Assembly (NCBI GenBank): GCA_000169115.1
Contig: AAVV01000004.1
Span: 124,001-188,000 of the forward strand
From: a marine gamma proteobacterium HTCC2080
GTDB taxonomy: Bacteria; Pseudomonadota; Gammaproteobacteria; Pseudomonadales; Halieaceae
Direction of reading: 5' to 3'
DNA length: 64,000 nt
Part shown: in pieces, positions 1 to 8,398 of the stretch
Layout: every line of letters starts with the position of its first letter
How positions within the stretch are numbered: the stretch's first letter is position 1
Program-made: the position numbers and the translations under genes
The notes under the pieces: model-generated
The model's input: only the letters and a program-made list of their open reading frames with translations
What the model was told of the DNA's origin: nothing
Databases searched by the model: none

Positions 1-836
1 TTGCAAAACTGTGCGTTGTTTTGGAAAGCTGCCCAGAAGAGTTGGGGGGCTAGGGTCTTGGCATCGACATCAGGCAAGACAATAGCAGGGTCATTGCCCC
101 CCAACTCAAGCGTGACACGCTTGATAGTTTCTGACGCCGACTTCATTACGTGTCGCCCCGTCTCAGTGGAACCGGTAAAAGCAATTTTGTTGATGTCCGG
201 GTGAGTTGTCATCCAAATACCCAGATCATCGCCCCCACTTACGGCGTTGATAACACCCGGTGGAAAAGCCTCCTGAGCAAGCTCAACGAGCTTCAGATCA
301 CACAGGGGCGTGTAGGGCGAAGGCTTGAGGATCATCGTGCATCCTGCCATCAGCGCCGGTGCAATTTTCCAAATCGCCAGCAATATAGGGAAGTTCCACG
401 GCACAATCGCCCCGACAACACCCACTGGGGTAAAGCGCGTTACCACACGGCGGTCATCACCATCTTCAACGACCTCATCGGGAAGCCGCTGGGACGCCAC
501 TGCCCGCAGCCAATCAACTGAACCAAACACTTCCCATTCTGCTCCTGCTTTAGGCTTGCCCTGCTCCCGTGTAAGCAGTGATACAAATTCCTCAGCATGT
601 GCCTCAATCAAACTGGCATAACGCTCAAGGGCCGCCTGTCTGCCTTCAGCCGGCGTTGCTGCCCAACCCTTAAGTGCCGCCCGAGCGAAGCCAACCGTTT
701 GATCAAGCTGCTCCCGAGACGCATCCGGTACCTGGGCAAAAACAGCCCGTGTGGCCGGATTGTAAACAGGCTGGGTGTGTTCGGTGGTTACAGCATCACC
801 ATTGATGCTCATCACAAAATTACTATCTACTTTCAT
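1..836 (-). CDS. Aldehyde dehydrogenase, C-terminus cut by window edge
   Basis: NAD(P)-dependent aldehyde dehydrogenase, oxidising an aldehyde to its acid. The visible ~279 residues cover the N-terminal half. Family motifs in order are VVGAIVPWNFP, KPSPYTPL, GFTGSTETGR and LELGGNDPAIVLPDVD. The last readable residues, NNAQFC, place the presumed catalytic Cys at bases 3-5, right at the window edge. The ATG at 836 (MKVDSNFVMSING) is chosen because a nearer upstream ATG runs into a stop after seven codons. It lies 23 bp after the acyl-CoA synthetase stop on the same strand, so it is probably the last visible gene of the leftward operon. The specific substrate cannot be told from sequence. Inference: it may oxidise aldehydes released by the FAD oxidoreductase encoded upstream. 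Confidence 0.93.
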   Translation of the reverse strand, partial: MKVDSNFVMSINGDAVTTEHTQPVYNPATRAVFAQVPDASREQLDQTVGFARAALKGWAATPAEGRQAALERYASLIEAHAEEFVSLLTREQGKPKAGAEWEVFGSVDWLRAVASQRLPDEVVEDGDDRRVVTRFTPVGVVGAIVPWNFPILLAIWKIAPALMAGCTMILKPSPYTPLCDLKLVELAQEAFPPGVINAVSGGDDLGIWMTTHPDINKIAFTGSTETGRHVMKSASETIKRVTLELGGNDPAIVLPDVDAKTLAPQLFWAAFQNNAQFC

Positions 837-859
837 TGCGGGGTCTCCACGTTCATGGC

Positions 860-2380
860 CTAGTCAAGCGTCTTCAGTTCACGACGCATCACTTTTCCGG
901 TACTGGTTTTTGGTAAATCATCGACAAATTGAACAGCCCGGGGCACCTTGTAGGCGGCCAGATGCTCGCGACAATAAGCAATCACGTTATCTGCGCTGGG
1001 GGTGGCGCCAACCTTGGGCACGATATAAGCCTTGGCCAACTCGCCTTTTTCTTCATCAGGAATACTGCCCACTGCCACCAAAGCGACGTCGGGATGACCC
1101 GCCACCACCCGCTCAATCTCTGCGGGATAAACGTTGTAACCCGCGGTCAAAATCATGTCTTTTTTGCGATCGACGATAAAAATACAGCCGTCGTCGTCCA
1201 TAGACGCCAGATCGCCGGTATGCAGCCAACCGTCAGGTTCAATCGTGTCTCGGGTCGCCTGCTCATTGCCGTAATAGCCCAGCATGACAATACCGCCCTT
1301 AACCATTAGCTCCCCTACCTCGCCTACAGGTAGTGTTTCATTGGCATTTTCGGGGTGAGCAATTCTTGCTTCTGTATAGGGCAACGCCACACCAATAGAA
1401 CCGTGTTTCACCGGACCGTTAGCGGCAAAGGTACTGCCCAGCCCCCCCAGCTCAGTCATACCCCACAGCTCTATTAGCGGGCAGCCGAAGCGCGCTTCAA
1501 CCTCTTCCATTTTAGGCTTGGGCATCGTCTGTCCACCCACAGTGCAGCAGCGCAAAGAAGATAGGTCGTATTGATTAAAGTCAGGATGATTTAGAAGAAA
1601 CATGAACATCGTAGGAACGCCTTCAAACAAGGTGGCCTTATGCTCTTGAATACTTTTTAAAATTGTTTGTTCTTCAAAACTCGGGTGTAACACCAGAGTC
1701 ATGCCGTTTTGTATTGCACCGCTCATGACCACGTTGCCGTAAACGTGAGGGCATGGCAAAGCAGTAACCACCGTGTCGTGATCACTGCGCTGATGCATTA
1801 AGGCCGTCATGGCCACGTTCAAGACAATGCTGCGGTGGGACAGGCAAGCACCCTTGGGGTGGCCGGTGGTACCCGACGTGTAGCCAATAGTCGATAGGCT
1901 ATCAGGATCGATATCGGGTATTTGAAAGGCGTCGCTACCCGCCGCCAAGAGCTCGTTAAATGACAGCATACCCTCAGGCAACGCCGCGTCACCGACGGCG
2001 ATCAACTCTCTGACCTGAGCATTTTCTTTGACGCTTTTCAGTGACAGCGCTTTTTCATGGGAGGCGATAACAATAGAAGCACCGCAATCATTGGCAACAA
2101 ACTCCACCTCGCTGGGAGTGAGCATGACATTGATGGGGTTGATGACTGCTCCAGTTTTCAGCGCACCGTAATAACTCACCACCCATTCCCAGCAGTTGCC
2201 AGAATAGAGCGTGACTCGATCACCGGGTTGAATACCTAGGGTCACCAGGGCATTAGCAAAATTATTGCTCAGTTTTTCCAGATCATTAAAAGACAGTGAC
2301 CGCTCGGGTAACACCAGCGCGGTTTTATCACCAAATTTCTTGGCGGCTGCAGCAGGAATGTGGCCAATCGATGGAATCAA
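860..2380 (-). CDS. AMP-dependent acyl-CoA synthetase (class I adenylate-forming)
   Basis: Activates a carboxylic acid to its CoA thioester via an acyl-adenylate. Visible motifs are the P-loop YTSGTTGHPKGA, the GMTE motif, DGWLHTGDLA, the hinge region IVDRKKDMILTAGYNVYP, and a C-terminal PKTSTGKVMRREL with the catalytic Lys. The reading frame is open to a TTG at 2410. The TTG at 2380 (MIPSIGHIPAAAAKKFG, about 506 aa) is preferred because a GGAGG lies 9 nt upstream of it and the extra ten residues are Arg-rich and family-atypical. It sits 94 bp after the Tat oxidoreductase gene and 23 bp before the aldehyde dehydrogenase. Chain-length or aromatic specificity cannot be assigned. Inference: together with the dehydrogenase it could convert an aldehyde to an acyl-CoA. 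Confidence 0.92.
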   Translation of the reverse strand: MIPSIGHIPAAAAKKFGDKTALVLPERSLSFNDLEKLSNNFANALVTLGIQPGDRVTLYSGNCWEWVVSYYGALKTGAVINPINVMLTPSEVEFVANDCGASIVIASHEKALSLKSVKENAQVRELIAVGDAALPEGMLSFNELLAAGSDAFQIPDIDPDSLSTIGYTSGTTGHPKGACLSHRSIVLNVAMTALMHQRSDHDTVVTALPCPHVYGNVVMSGAIQNGMTLVLHPSFEEQTILKSIQEHKATLFEGVPTMFMFLLNHPDFNQYDLSSLRCCTVGGQTMPKPKMEEVEARFGCPLIELWGMTELGGLGSTFAANGPVKHGSIGVALPYTEARIAHPENANETLPVGEVGELMVKGGIVMLGYYGNEQATRDTIEPDGWLHTGDLASMDDDGCIFIVDRKKDMILTAGYNVYPAEIERVVAGHPDVALVAVGSIPDEEKGELAKAYIVPKVGATPSADNVIAYCREHLAAYKVPRAVQFVDDLPKTSTGKVMRRELKTLD

Positions 2381-2474
2381 AATACCTACCCTCCGCAATA
2401 TCCTACGCAAACACGCCCACTTTCATTAAGACTTAAACGGCAACCCAAGCCGAGTTTGTGAAAACCCCCGGCCT

Positions 2475-4391
2475 TCATGCCAATACCTCGTCAACCGCTC
2501 TAATTGCGGCATCAATAGCCGATTGCACATAAGCGTAAGCCTCGGAATCGGAGTTGGCGATGCTGATGCGGCCAATAGGTGCTCGGCCCAGTTCGTGCGG
2601 GGCCTCACCCTCAGGCCACGCAGGGTCATGCAATTCCATGTACTCGTAAGCGTAGCCATGGGCCCAACGGTTCGCCGTAATCCCCTCGACGTCGGTTTCT
2701 GCGTTAAAACCCGTTGCCCCGAACATGCCCGACAGCTGACTCAGCGTAGCTGCCTCAATATCTTCGAAAGACATTGATAACAATTGGTGCCTGCCCAAGC
2801 GGTATAAATCTCGAGAAGATTGATCACCAGAAGCTGGAGGCGCAGCAGCATGAATCATCCACACTACAACAGGGTCATCGAGCTTAGTGAGCGGTTGAAA
2901 ATTGCCCTGGGACACTGGGGGTGCCGTGGCTACAAGGCTATAGAAGCTGCCCGGGCATTGATAACCCGATACCCCAGCCTTGCGGACTGCCGCGCCTGAT
3001 CGCAATAAAACGTTGGTACAAATAAAGGGCACTTTTACACCGTAAGCCAAACTTTCCTTTTGCGCAGGGGGTAACTCAGGACACAAATGCGGCACCATTC
3101 CGCCATACCCAGCGAGTATGCAGTGCTTTGTTCGAACGGTTTGTGCGCTACCAGCAACCACATAAGAAGCGTCGACAAGACCGTCGTCTCGATTACGCAC
3201 ATTAACCGCGGTGCTGTTAAGACGAAGCCGCACCGGCGCTCCTTCTCGGTCTAACTGTGTGTAATCAAAGATGCTGGTGACAATATTTTCCTCAGTATTA
3301 CCCGCAGCCACCGCAGGAATTAAGTGCCGCACCAGAAGTCGGGCAACCGATGCATTGCCATCGGGGTATATCGGATAACGATCGGCGCCGGGGTTTTCGG
3401 CTTCAGGAGCTTCGGCCTCCGCATTCTCTGGGTCAGGATCTGAAGCCTCCGGTGTCGGCGGCAGTAGAGCGGCGGCACCGGGAGCACCAGTGTAAAGAGC
3501 TTCATAAATGGAAACGCTCGCAACGCTCACACCAAATAGCGCTTTTATCCACGGTTCTGTAATTTGAACGGCCCCCGGGGAGAGCCCTACGTGCTCTGAT
3601 AAAAAGCTTTCGTAGGACGTGCTGTGCATAAACTGCTCGCGTTCTTGCGCGGACATGCCCGGCAAAAAGTCCTGCTCACCGCTAATAAGATTAATCAGAC
3701 CTTGCTCATCAGACGGCGGCAGCTGCAGTGAGCGAATTGCCGATTGAAAATCTCCCGCGCCTGCCCAAGTGAGGTTCCACTGACCGTTCATTGCTCTATC
3801 GGTCCCGTAGACCGACGCATTCAAATACAATCCGTGTGAAGACATAGGATCGTAAATCACATAGTCGGGCTCAATACCTTGACGCAGGGAGGTAAAATCA
3901 ACGCCAATTTCTTCTAGCAATGATCGCGCTGAATCACCCATAGCAGCTTGCTCTAGATTTAGGCTGCCTCCCACCCCCAACAGTGTTCTGCCATCAGCAG
4001 TGAATTCATTCCGCCTGGCATGGCCGCCAAAATCGTCATGATTGTCTAGCAACAGAATTTTCGCAGCTGCACCAAACCGCTTGCGAAAGAGATACGCTGC
4101 CGTCAGACCACTGATACCAGCCCCCACCACAACGAGGTCGTAAACATTGTCGACCTCTTCGAATTCAGTTGGACGCTGGCCGCCTCTCGCCAGAGCATGG
4201 GCTACGTCATAAGATCCGGGATGATTACCCCTTAGTCCCGTGAGGGTCGGTGGATAAACGCCCACCGAAAGCTCCTCTTGGGTATGCTCACCGAAAACGT
4301 GGAGAGGGGATAGCGCAGCCACCCCCCCCATTATCGCAACGCCGTCTAGGAAGTCGCGTCGCGTAATTTTCAGTTTTTTATCTTTATTCAT
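2475..4391 (-). CDS. Tat-exported FAD-dependent oxidoreductase, spermidine dehydrogenase (SpdH)-like
   Basis: Flavin oxidoreductase of about 638 aa, predicted periplasmic. A Tat signal TRRDFLDG starts around residue 11 and is followed by a hydrophobic stretch. A Rossmann FAD site reads VVVGAGISGLTAAY, followed by LLLDNHDDFGGHARRNEF. The C-terminal block NRWAHGYAYEYMEL plus HELGRAPIGRISIANSD is the flavin-closing region. Many relatives are annotated as spermidine dehydrogenase, but the true substrate is uncertain. The ATG at 4391 has GAGGA 9 nt upstream and is preferred over a TTG two codons earlier. An acidic low-complexity insert rich in Pro, Glu and Ala lies near residues 310-345 and is absent from the paralogue at 8399. 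It follows the double-cupin gene by about 20 bp. The paralogue across the divergent promoter shares the DNHDDFGGHA signature and nearly the same length. Confidence 0.85.
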   Translation of the reverse strand: MNKDKKLKITRRDFLDGVAIMGGVAALSPLHVFGEHTQEELSVGVYPPTLTGLRGNHPGSYDVAHALARGGQRPTEFEEVDNVYDLVVVGAGISGLTAAYLFRKRFGAAAKILLLDNHDDFGGHARRNEFTADGRTLLGVGGSLNLEQAAMGDSARSLLEEIGVDFTSLRQGIEPDYVIYDPMSSHGLYLNASVYGTDRAMNGQWNLTWAGAGDFQSAIRSLQLPPSDEQGLINLISGEQDFLPGMSAQEREQFMHSTSYESFLSEHVGLSPGAVQITEPWIKALFGVSVASVSIYEALYTGAPGAAALLPPTPEASDPDPENAEAEAPEAENPGADRYPIYPDGNASVARLLVRHLIPAVAAGNTEENIVTSIFDYTQLDREGAPVRLRLNSTAVNVRNRDDGLVDASYVVAGSAQTVRTKHCILAGYGGMVPHLCPELPPAQKESLAYGVKVPFICTNVLLRSGAAVRKAGVSGYQCPGSFYSLVATAPPVSQGNFQPLTKLDDPVVVWMIHAAAPPASGDQSSRDLYRLGRHQLLSMSFEDIEAATLSQLSGMFGATGFNAETDVEGITANRWAHGYAYEYMELHDPAWPEGEAPHELGRAPIGRISIANSDSEAYAYVQSAIDAAIRAVDEVLA

Positions 4392-4411
4392 CGCCAAACT
4401 TCCTCAGACTT

Positions 4412-5293
4412 TCAGCCTTCGTCGATATTCCAGGCCTTGGTCTCCACAATAATTTTCTCGCGATACTTCACAGGCATATCCCAGGTACCCATCCAGCCTT
4501 TTGGCACCAGGAAACTGTCCCCCACACCAAAGGTTTTCGGGCTTCCACCCGTTGAGGTGAGAATCACTTGTCCCTCGACAACGAAAACATATTCGTCGTA
4601 GGGAAACGGTGCCCCGACCTCCAAAAGCGCGGCCTCAGCGCCATACAAAACTGAGACCAACTGCCCTTCATGCAATACTTTTTGCCCGTGGGCATTGGTA
4701 CCTGTGAGCACGACACCTTCAGGCCAAGGTGGAAGACTGTCCAACTCAGCTTGCTGGAGTGTATTAGCCAACAGCGGAAGCGCTTCTGGGGTACTAGAAC
4801 CTGCTTTTGGAGGGCTGGCGGATAGCGCCTCCAGCAAGCTGTCCGAGGCCTCCCACTGCTCTGTTTCAACGATGATCAGCTCTCTGAAACGACTGGGCAT
4901 TTCCCAGGTACCCGTCCACCCCTGAGGCACAAGAAATTGGTCACCGGTTTGATACGCCTGACGGACACCTTCGGTAGAAGTCAGCACAACGCTGCCCTCA
5001 AGCACCAGTACATATTCATCGTAGGTATAGGGTACGGCCACATCGATAGTCGCCGGCATTGCTTCGTACAGAGCAATCACAAACTCGCCCTCGTGAAGTA
5101 TTTTTTGCCAGTGTTCATTGGTGCCCGAGAGCACCATATCGTCGGGCCAGGGCGGAATGCTCTCCAGTGTCATTTCTCGAAGGGATGCTGGGTTAAGAGA
5201 GAGTATTTCGGTCGCTGCCTGCACAACCCCAGACATCACGCTTCCTCCAATAAGCCAACCCAAACAAACAGCCCTGATAATGGGGTAAAACAT
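4412..5293 (-). CDS. Secreted tandem cupin protein (Cupin_3/DUF861-like)
   Basis: About 293 aa with an N-terminal signal peptide ending near VVQAA, so probably periplasmic. Two homologous cupin domains occupy roughly residues 45-150 and 185-290. Each contains the sequence of motifs LP/IPPWP, GTNxHxQKxLHEG, PYDEYV or TYDEYV, VLEGxVxLTS, GDxFLVPxGWxGTW and a closing IIVET. This pattern resembles the ureidoglycine-aminohydrolase-type Cupin_3 family. The internal repeat shows duplication within one gene. The ATG at 5293 is chosen because GAGGA lies 6-7 nt upstream; an ATG two codons earlier is too close to it. It sits between the TBDR (21 bp) and the Tat oxidoreductase (20 bp), so it is cotranscribed. 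Function is unknown: a binding protein or an isomerase/hydrolase acting on the imported ligand are both possible. Confidence 0.82.
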   Translation of the reverse strand: MFYPIIRAVCLGWLIGGSVMSGVVQAATEILSLNPASLREMTLESIPPWPDDMVLSGTNEHWQKILHEGEFVIALYEAMPATIDVAVPYTYDEYVLVLEGSVVLTSTEGVRQAYQTGDQFLVPQGWTGTWEMPSRFRELIIVETEQWEASDSLLEALSASPPKAGSSTPEALPLLANTLQQAELDSLPPWPEGVVLTGTNAHGQKVLHEGQLVSVLYGAEAALLEVGAPFPYDEYVFVVEGQVILTSTGGSPKTFGVGDSFLVPKGWMGTWDMPVKYREKIIVETKAWNIDEG

Positions 5294-5314
5294 AGCCATT
5301 CCTCGCCTGGGTAA

Positions 5315-7450
5315 TCAGAAATAAAGGTTAAATTCGGCACGCATCATTCGCTTATAGCCCCAATGCAATTGGTCTCCCCAGCCAAAGTCCGCGCGAAACG
5401 CCGCATAGTCTTCATCAGTGATATTGTCGGCAGTTAAGGATACATCCCAACGCGCACTCTCAGGTTGGTAGGTCACGTTAGCGTTGAGTAAACCGTAAGA
5501 CTTCTCTTCAACAGCGTTACCAATGTCGTGATAAAACTCGCCCGTGTAGTTGTACATGGCAAACCAGTTGAGGCTGCCACCTAAAAAGGCGTGGTTAATA
5601 TTCGCACCGATTGAAAAGGTATCCTCTGGTGCATAGGCTAGGGTTTGACCACTTAGGGGCCCCTCCACGATTTCCGTATCCATATGCGAGTAGTTCGCCA
5701 TCAGAACTATGCCATCGGTGAGCGCATAAGAAAGCTCTCCTTCGAAACCCTTCGTCTCCGCGTTACCGGCATCCCGGATCTGCTGTCCGTCATCAAAACT
5801 AAAGATAGCGACCTGAAGCGATTCATAATCAGTGAAGTAGATGGAGCCATTAAACTGCATCCGCCCATTTAGTAAGGATGACTTTAATCCCAGCTCGTAG
5901 GCAATGCTGGTCTCGGGATCGAAAGGAACGAGAGTCTCGGCGATAAAATCGCCATCCAAGTCTGCTACCGAGGTGTTAAAGCCGCCGCCTTTGTAGCCCT
6001 GCGACACGCTCGCAAACACCATGGTGTCGTCACTTATATTGTATTGCGCTACCAGACGCGAGGTGAACTCGTCCCAGTCCTTCTCATCGCATAGTGGTCC
6101 GTCGGTTGGTCCACCAGAATCTCCAAAGTCGTCGACCAACGTATTGGTACACCAGTCCTTCTCATCTGAATTCCAGCGCAGTCCGGCGATGAGTGCGAGT
6201 CGATCGCTCATCTGCCAAGTCACATCGCCATAGATACCGAAGGATTTATTCTCTGCCCTACTCTCGATGCGTTGGCTGCCTATAGGGAATCCCAGTGCGG
6301 TGGCCACGTAATCGACCTCCCATCGCGAGTTATCGAGATCTTCACTGTAATAACTCACGCCCGTGAACCAAGTGAGTGATTCAGAGCCGCCGTTCAAACG
6401 AAACTCCTGGTAAAAAGTTTCAGCGTCTGCGCCCAAACCTACGGGAATATCGAGCCCACCGAGAATTCCGCCAAGCAGCGCCAGATCAACGGCCCAGTCA
6501 TCTGCGGTGCCATCAACATCTTCAAAGTAATCGTTTTCCCCATTACGGGCATCAGTAATCGACACCAGAGTCAGGGTGTCGTTAATCGCCCAGGTTAAGC
6601 GCAGTCCTAGGCCATCATCTTCATTTTGCTCAAAATTGGGCTGATTAATGGCAAAGCTATCGGGATACTCCACCCCGGGCTCAGCGAGGTTAAAAGGGAT
6701 ATTAATGGCGCTGGTGTAGTTGGTTTTTGCCTTGCCATAATTATATTTTATGAGCGCTTCGAGGTTATCGGTGACGTCCCAGCGGGCCGAAATACGAACC
6801 ACATCACTCTCGGTGTACATGTCGTCACCGCTATTTACTTCGGTCCACATGCCCTCCCACTCTTGATGCTGATAGGCAACACGAAGCGCAAATGAATCAC
6901 TGAGCGCCCAATTGCCAACCACTTCGTAGCGCTGCTGCCCCTCATCACCCAGTGCAGCACCCAGGCGCAGCTCATTCTCATCACCCGGCTTATTCGTGAT
7001 TAAACTAATCGCACCGGCGGCGGCGTTGCGTCCAAATAGCGTCCCTTGTGGCCCCTTCACTATCTCAATACGGTTAATATCGAAAAAATTAGACGAGGCA
7101 AAAATGTTGCGCCCTACGTAACTATCGTCGACAAATACGCCAACCGAGGGCTCTGAACCAATCGTCCAATCATTACTGCCAATACCGCGGATCGCCCAGC
7201 TGTTTGTCGCCAAGCCATAATCGGCGCCCGTAAGGCCGGGCACCATAGGGATAATCTCGGTGATGGTATTGATACCGGTCTTCTCGAGCATATCCTCACT
7301 CACGGCACTGATCGAAATCGGAACATCCTGCAAACTTTGATCACGCTTCTGCGCACTCACCAACACCTCCTCGAGCTGCGCACTTACAGCGCTTGTGAAG
7401 GTAAGAGCCGCAATGGCAACGAAAACCTTTTTTCGAATGAATCCTGTCAT
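5315..7450 (-). CDS. TonB-dependent outer-membrane receptor
   Basis: Outer-membrane beta-barrel of about 711 aa that imports a ligand using TonB energy. A signal peptide is followed by a TonB-box-like segment EEVLVSAQKRDQSLQDVPIS, then the plug with VPGLTGADYG, IRGIGSNDW, IEIVKGPQGTLFGRNAAAGA. The barrel ends in the expected aromatic residue (AEFNLYF). The type (SAQKRxQSLQDVPISISA) is typical of large catabolic TBDR families in marine and freshwater Proteobacteria. The ATG at 7450 has AAGGAG 6 nt upstream. It begins a tightly packed run with the cupin, FAD oxidoreductase, CoA ligase and aldehyde dehydrogenase genes, so the ligand is probably the substrate of those enzymes. No Fur- or Zur-like operator precedes it, which argues against a metal complex. 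Confidence 0.93.
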   Translation of the reverse strand: MTGFIRKKVFVAIAALTFTSAVSAQLEEVLVSAQKRDQSLQDVPISISAVSEDMLEKTGINTITEIIPMVPGLTGADYGLATNSWAIRGIGSNDWTIGSEPSVGVFVDDSYVGRNIFASSNFFDINRIEIVKGPQGTLFGRNAAAGAISLITNKPGDENELRLGAALGDEGQQRYEVVGNWALSDSFALRVAYQHQEWEGMWTEVNSGDDMYTESDVVRISARWDVTDNLEALIKYNYGKAKTNYTSAINIPFNLAEPGVEYPDSFAINQPNFEQNEDDGLGLRLTWAINDTLTLVSITDARNGENDYFEDVDGTADDWAVDLALLGGILGGLDIPVGLGADAETFYQEFRLNGGSESLTWFTGVSYYSEDLDNSRWEVDYVATALGFPIGSQRIESRAENKSFGIYGDVTWQMSDRLALIAGLRWNSDEKDWCTNTLVDDFGDSGGPTDGPLCDEKDWDEFTSRLVAQYNISDDTMVFASVSQGYKGGGFNTSVADLDGDFIAETLVPFDPETSIAYELGLKSSLLNGRMQFNGSIYFTDYESLQVAIFSFDDGQQIRDAGNAETKGFEGELSYALTDGIVLMANYSHMDTEIVEGPLSGQTLAYAPEDTFSIGANINHAFLGGSLNWFAMYNYTGEFYHDIGNAVEEKSYGLLNANVTYQPESARWDVSLTADNITDEDYAAFRADFGWGDQLHWGYKRMMRAEFNLYF

Positions 7451-7542
7451 CACTATCTCCTTAACTGAACGGTTGTTGTTATATTTTTAAATTTTTCGAG
7501 AATCACAGAGCGCTTCTCGTAACAATTTTTTGAGCAATCACA

Positions 7543-8262
7543 TCAGTTCACGCGCCGAAAAATCGCCACCATTACCAAGATCAAAAGTAGTAACGGTATA
7601 AAGGTAAGACCAAAGGACACTTCAATATCTGGAGCACCAATTACCCCGAAGATCAGCATTGCAAACGCCACGTGAAAACCCACGCCAAATAGCCCCAGTG
7701 ACAAAGCCGCAAACTTAGACAGCCAATCGCGGTCGACCATGGGCACCATCACGAGTAGAGCGAACAGCGAATAAAGCCAAAAGCCCATGTAATCGAATGA
7801 GGTATATAGGGAGAAGGGAATCGACACGTTAAGCAGTGGCAACAGCATGGCTGCCATCTCTGAGCCCGCCGTCCCTGATAAAGTCGCTTCCGCTAACAGC
7901 GGTATGGTCCAGACCGCCATAAACTTAGGAATGACAAAGGCCATAGTCGCCAGGGCAGTAGCACCGGCTGCCAGCAGGGCACTAAGGGGGCTTTTATGGC
8001 GGACTCGCCAGGTGATGGCCAGAAACAGGCCCGACAAGGTAAGCATTGCAACGATTTGGTTGAGCCAGCCGGCAATGAACAATCCCCTGTGAGCCGCGAG
8101 CCAACTCAATCGTTCTGCGGGAGTTGCGTCATAGCCACCCTGAACATCCAGAGGCAGTGCTGCCGATAGCAACCCTGTTGCAATACAAATAACGGCGCAC
8201 CAAAAACCAAAGCGATTAATCTGAATATCGAGGGCGGTATCATTAGCAGTGAGGTTGCTCAT
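7543..8262 (-). CDS. Six-helix integral membrane protein, unknown function
   Basis: A 239-aa hydrophobic protein that I do not recognise at family level. About six transmembrane segments can be seen, starting with FGFWCAVICIATGLLSAALP and ending with SFGLTFIPLLLLILVMVAIF. No catalytic or metal-binding motif is evident. It is the first gene leftward of the divergent promoter at about 8.3 kb. The TBDR follows 92 bp later, so it may be the first cistron of the catabolic operon. It might be a small transporter, a sensor-like membrane protein or a DUF4386-like protein; sequence alone does not decide. Confidence 0.75.
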   Translation of the reverse strand: MSNLTANDTALDIQINRFGFWCAVICIATGLLSAALPLDVQGGYDATPAERLSWLAAHRGLFIAGWLNQIVAMLTLSGLFLAITWRVRHKSPLSALLAAGATALATMAFVIPKFMAVWTIPLLAEATLSGTAGSEMAAMLLPLLNVSIPFSLYTSFDYMGFWLYSLFALLVMVPMVDRDWLSKFAALSLGLFGVGFHVAFAMLIFGVIGAPDIEVSFGLTFIPLLLLILVMVAIFRRVN

Positions 8263-8307
8263 TACTAGAGTTATCCTATTTTGGCGATCGAAAAATCGAC
8301 GAAAGCC

Positions 8308-8335
8308 TTGCGCATGTCAGTCGACAGGCTATAAC
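8308..8335 (+). promoter_or_regulatory. Candidate sigma-70-like promoter inside the divergent operator
   Basis: A TTGCGC hexamer at 8308-8313 and a TATAAC hexamer at 8330-8335 are separated by 16 bp and point toward the rightward FAD oxidoreductase gene at 8399. The -10 hexamer falls in the loop of the perfect inverted repeat at 8313-8350, so a bound regulator would occlude it. A less perfect leftward pair (TTTACA with TATAGC) can also be read on the other strand. Confidence 0.4.
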
Positions 8336-8350
8336 CTGTCGACTGACATG
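8313..8350. promoter_or_regulatory. Perfect 16+16 bp inverted repeat, likely operator
   Basis: Left arm CATGTCAGTCGACAGG (8313-8328), 6-nt centre, right arm CCTGTCGACTGACATG (8335-8350). The arms match at every position. Each arm itself contains a TGTC-N4-GACA half-palindrome. It sits in the 136-bp gap between two divergent genes and overlaps the candidate promoter, as expected of an operator controlling both operons. The TetR protein encoded at 11816-12385 is the nearest candidate ligand-responsive regulator; that pairing is inference. Confidence 0.7.
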
Positions 8351-8398
8351 TAAAGCGGAAAATAACGTGATGCAAAAGACTAAGAAAAGAGCCTGCCT

